Origin: Alphaproteobacteria bacterium
GTDB lineage: Bacteria; Pseudomonadota; Alphaproteobacteria; RF32; CAG-239
Reading direction: 5' to 3'
Assembly (NCBI GenBank): GCA_003542415.1
Contig: DPKR01000015.1
Coordinates: 1 to 5,512 of the forward strand
DNA: 5,512 nucleotides
The translations under genes and the position numbers were made by a program. Positions 4,028 through 5,512 of this stretch are shown one piece after another (positions within the stretch are counted from its first letter, which is position 1; each line of letters begins with the position of its first letter). The notes beneath the pieces are model-generated. The model had not been told where the DNA came from. It did not search any database and saw only the letters and a program-made list of their open reading frames with translations.

Positions 4028-4948
4028 ATGGCAGATAATTGTGAGACAAAGAAGAACCTACGTGTTTGTGTTTCGGGCGGGCATCGAGACGGAAACGACC
4101 GAAGTTATGTTGAGGAATGTTACAAAATGGGTGAAAAAATCGCCAAGATGGGCTTTTGCCTTGATTACGGTTTTTCAAACACGGGGGTGATGGGCGCTGT
4201 GGCGCGCGGTGTGATTGATAACTTTGAAAAAAATAAAGATAAATATCCTGAAGGTGTTCAGCCGATTATCGGTGTGACAACCAAAGAATATTATGAGCTC
4301 TACGAAAAAGATGAGATTTTGCAAAAAGTGAGCCAAGTTGTGATTGAAGACAGCTTGGAAAACAGAAAGAATAAGTTGTTGGCAGCGGATATTGTCGTGT
4401 TTGCACCGGGCGGGGTCGGCACCTTAGATGAGCTTGCGTATGACTGTGTTGCTATGCAAGACGGATTTTTGAAAAACAAGCCATTTATTATTTACAACAT
4501 CAACAACTTCTTTTATCACATTTTAGAGACCTTAAAAGAACTCGCGACGACAGGATTTGCAACGCGGATGCCGTTTATTGTGGTGGACGACAGTTGGACG
4601 CTTGAAATGGCTTTCAGGCTGATTCAAATGAAGATAAGAGAATGTGCCGACGGCACGGAAGCTTATGCCAACGCAAGACAGCTTGCTTATGAGATGCCCT
4701 ATTTTATTAAGAGAAAACTCAGCAGCTCTCATAGCATTGAAGAATTGAGCAAGGAAGTTGACGAGATACAGAAAAACGGCACAGCAGCACAAAAAGAATA
4801 TCTTTCGGGCGAAATAGAGCAAGCTTATCTGGAAAAGGAAATTGAGCGTATGTATGATAGGCTCGCAAAAATCGGAAGCGAGACGGGAATGGTTAGCGAA
4901 AAGCTGGCAAACCTTAAAAAATGGAAAAAAGCCGCACTCAAAAAATAG
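4028..4948 (+). CDS. LOG-family (lysine decarboxylase-like) nucleotide phosphoribohydrolase homologue
   Basis: The LOG fold (TIGR00730/'lysine decarboxylase' family) usually cleaves nucleoside 5'-monophosphates, releasing base and ribose 5-phosphate; in plants and some bacteria it activates cytokinins. The family signature PGGVGTLDE is at residues 127-135, with the conserved Arg113-Lys114 before it (ENRKNKLLAAD) and a Rossmann-like core of about 12-225. The N-terminal nucleotide loop is atypical: SGGHRDG replaces the usual CGSS.G, and DYGFSNTGVMGAVARG replaces YGGG..GLMG. At 306 residues it is about 100 longer than typical single-domain LOGs. The extra C-terminal part (about 228-306) is highly charged and probably helical or coiled coil. 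The start is supported by AAGGA (4017-4021) with a 6-base spacer. It follows ctrA across a terminator. The fold is clear; the substrate is not. Confidence 0.88.
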   Translation: MADNCETKKNLRVCVSGGHRDGNDRSYVEECYKMGEKIAKMGFCLDYGFSNTGVMGAVARGVIDNFEKNKDKYPEGVQPIIGVTTKEYYELYEKDEILQKVSQVVIEDSLENRKNKLLAADIVVFAPGGVGTLDELAYDCVAMQDGFLKNKPFIIYNINNFFYHILETLKELATTGFATRMPFIVVDDSWTLEMAFRLIQMKIRECADGTEAYANARQLAYEMPYFIKRKLSSSHSIEELSKEVDEIQKNGTAAQKEYLSGEIEQAYLEKEIERMYDRLAKIGSETGMVSEKLANLKKWKKAALKK

Positions 4949-4965
4949 AAAACAAAAAAAACTGC

Positions 4966-4993
4966 TTGCAATATAAAATAAAATAGGTTAAAA
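4966..4993 (+). promoter_or_regulatory. promoter candidate for tRNA-Glu
   Basis: CTTGCAA with a -35 core TTGCAA (4966-4971) is followed after 16 bases by TTAAAA (4988-4993), with the mature tRNA starting at 5007. The -10 is weak and the whole region is A/T-rich, so the exact boxes are uncertain. The short 58-bp gap to the upstream gene, without an obvious terminator, also allows read-through transcription. Confidence 0.35.
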
Positions 4994-5006
4994 GAAAGCA
5001 ACTTTA

Positions 5007-5081
5007 GGTTCCATCGTCTAGTGGTTAGGACGCGGCCCTCTCAAGGCTGCAACACGAGTTCAAATCTCGTTGGAATCACCA
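5007..5081 (+). tRNA. tRNA-Glu, anticodon CTC
   Basis: The sequence folds as a full cloverleaf of 75 bases with encoded CCA. The acceptor stem is GGTTCCA / TGGAATC (one G-U pair). The D arm is the Glu-type CGTCTAGTGGTTAGGAC. The anticodon stem is CGGCC / GGCTG (one G-U) around the loop CTCTCAA with anticodon CTC at 5040-5042, and the T arm is ACGAG / CTCGT around TTCAAAT. The discriminator is A5078 and CCA is 5079-5081. It reads GAG codons, so a TTC-anticodon tRNA-Glu is expected elsewhere in the genome. Confidence 0.97.
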
Positions 5082-5090
5082 ACAAAAAAA

Positions 5091-5112
5091 GCACCCGATT
5101 GGGTGCTTTTTT
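5091..5112. terminator. bidirectional terminator between tRNA-Glu and the convergent gene
   Basis: GCACCC (5091-5096) pairs with GGGTGC (5101-5106) around a GATT loop, with A7 (5084-5090) on one side and T6 (5107-5112) on the other, so both strands end in a T-run. It begins 9 bases after the tRNA, and the stop codon of the - strand gene (5111-5113) overlaps the T-run. Confidence 0.9.
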
Positions 5113-5455
5113 AGATCAGGATCTGTTCTTCTAAAGAAGGGGTGTACCAAGCGGGTTGATACACATCATCTAAAAAAGAAGCCGGCAGGATCGTCTGCTT
5201 TGAGGGATCTTCTTTGGCGACAATGGCGACCATCTCATTTTCGATTTGGTCTGCCAGATAGATGTTTCTTTGAAACTCGGGCAGGTTGATTGCCGAGAAG
5301 AAGCGGCGCGCCAAAAGATCAAGCACAAGTTCCGAGCCTTCGATGACAAAGCCGGGCTTATAAGTTGTGCTTGAAAGAGTTTTTTCTTCGATAATTGCCC
5401 AATGCAGCTCTCTTCCTTGAAGATTGTGCATTTTTTTGATGATTTCTATGTTCAT
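5111..5455 (-). CDS. protein of unknown function (114 residues)
   Basis: I do not recognise this protein. It is mostly soluble and acidic, with no signal peptide, no membrane helix and no cysteine. It contains a predicted helix-rich middle (about 40-75, SELVLDLLARRFFSAINL and IYLADQIENEMVAIV) and an aromatic C-terminal segment DVYQPAWYTPSLEEQILI. The start is uncertain. ATG at 5455 has no Shine-Dalgarno site. A second ATG at 5431 (Met9) would give 106 residues, and a TTGACA at 5472-5467 with ATAGAA 17 bases on (5449-5444) would place transcription start just before it. Codon use looks like that of its neighbours, and its stop lies in a terminator shared with tRNA-Glu, which supports a real, expressed gene. 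Confidence 0.7.
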   Translation of the reverse strand: MNIEIIKKMHNLQGRELHWAIIEEKTLSSTTYKPGFVIEGSELVLDLLARRFFSAINLPEFQRNIYLADQIENEMVAIVAKEDPSKQTILPASFLDDVYQPAWYTPSLEEQILI

Positions 5456-5512
5456 AATTTATAATTTGTCAATAATGCATATTTCTCATGGTATATAGCA
5501 CAAAAGCATCTT

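Noticed and set aside
4949..5112. tRNA-associated attachment site or integrated element
   Set aside because: No integrase, no direct repeat of the tRNA 3' end and no change of composition is visible in the window.
1..5512. CRISPR array, toxin-antitoxin pair, retron or other defence system
   Set aside because: No regularly spaced repeats and no genes of such families are seen; the holin-like gene alone does not make a defence system.

Overview
This window comes from a low-GC member of the Alphaproteobacteria. The best evidence is a full-length CtrA cell-cycle regulator that is almost identical in its DNA-binding region to the CtrA of Caulobacter as I recall it. The ribosomal proteins and the tRNA-Glu also fit that class. 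The AT-rich spacers, and the lack of a genus I can name, suggest an uncultured, perhaps host-associated lineage, but that is inference.

Positions 1-1577 carry the end of a ribosomal-protein (spc-type) operon on the + strand: rplR (3' end only), rpsE, rpmD and rplO. The first three genes are tightly packed with strong Shine-Dalgarno sites. Between rpmD and rplO lies a 152-bp gap that holds a TA-flanked inverted-repeat element of about 110 bp. After rplO, where secY normally follows, there is instead a long hairpin with a T-rich tail and then about 250 bp of very AT-rich DNA with short direct repeats.

Positions 1828-2414 hold a promoter, a 156-residue membrane protein made of two copies of one 51-residue module that resembles the membrane part of phage/GTA 3TM holins, and a perfect 39-nt palindrome that ends this gene and the convergent sodB. 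The gene sodB (- strand) encodes an iron-type superoxide dismutase. It diverges from ctrA (+ strand) across 311 bp containing a long palindromic extragenic element, an sodB promoter candidate, and an apparent CtrA autoregulatory promoter with three TTAA half-sites, one of which lies on the -35 box.

Positions 3980-5112 hold the ctrA terminator, a LOG-family (lysine decarboxylase-like) nucleotide phosphoribohydrolase homologue with a long charged C-terminal extension, and tRNA-Glu(CTC). A last bidirectional terminator is shared with a convergent gene of unknown function on the - strand (5111-5455).

The window therefore joins translation genes, oxidative-stress defence and cell-cycle control. 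The main points of novelty are the broken spc operon, the inverted-repeat element inside it, the duplicated holin-like gene and the architecture of the ctrA promoter. No CRISPR array, transposase or complete defence system is visible.
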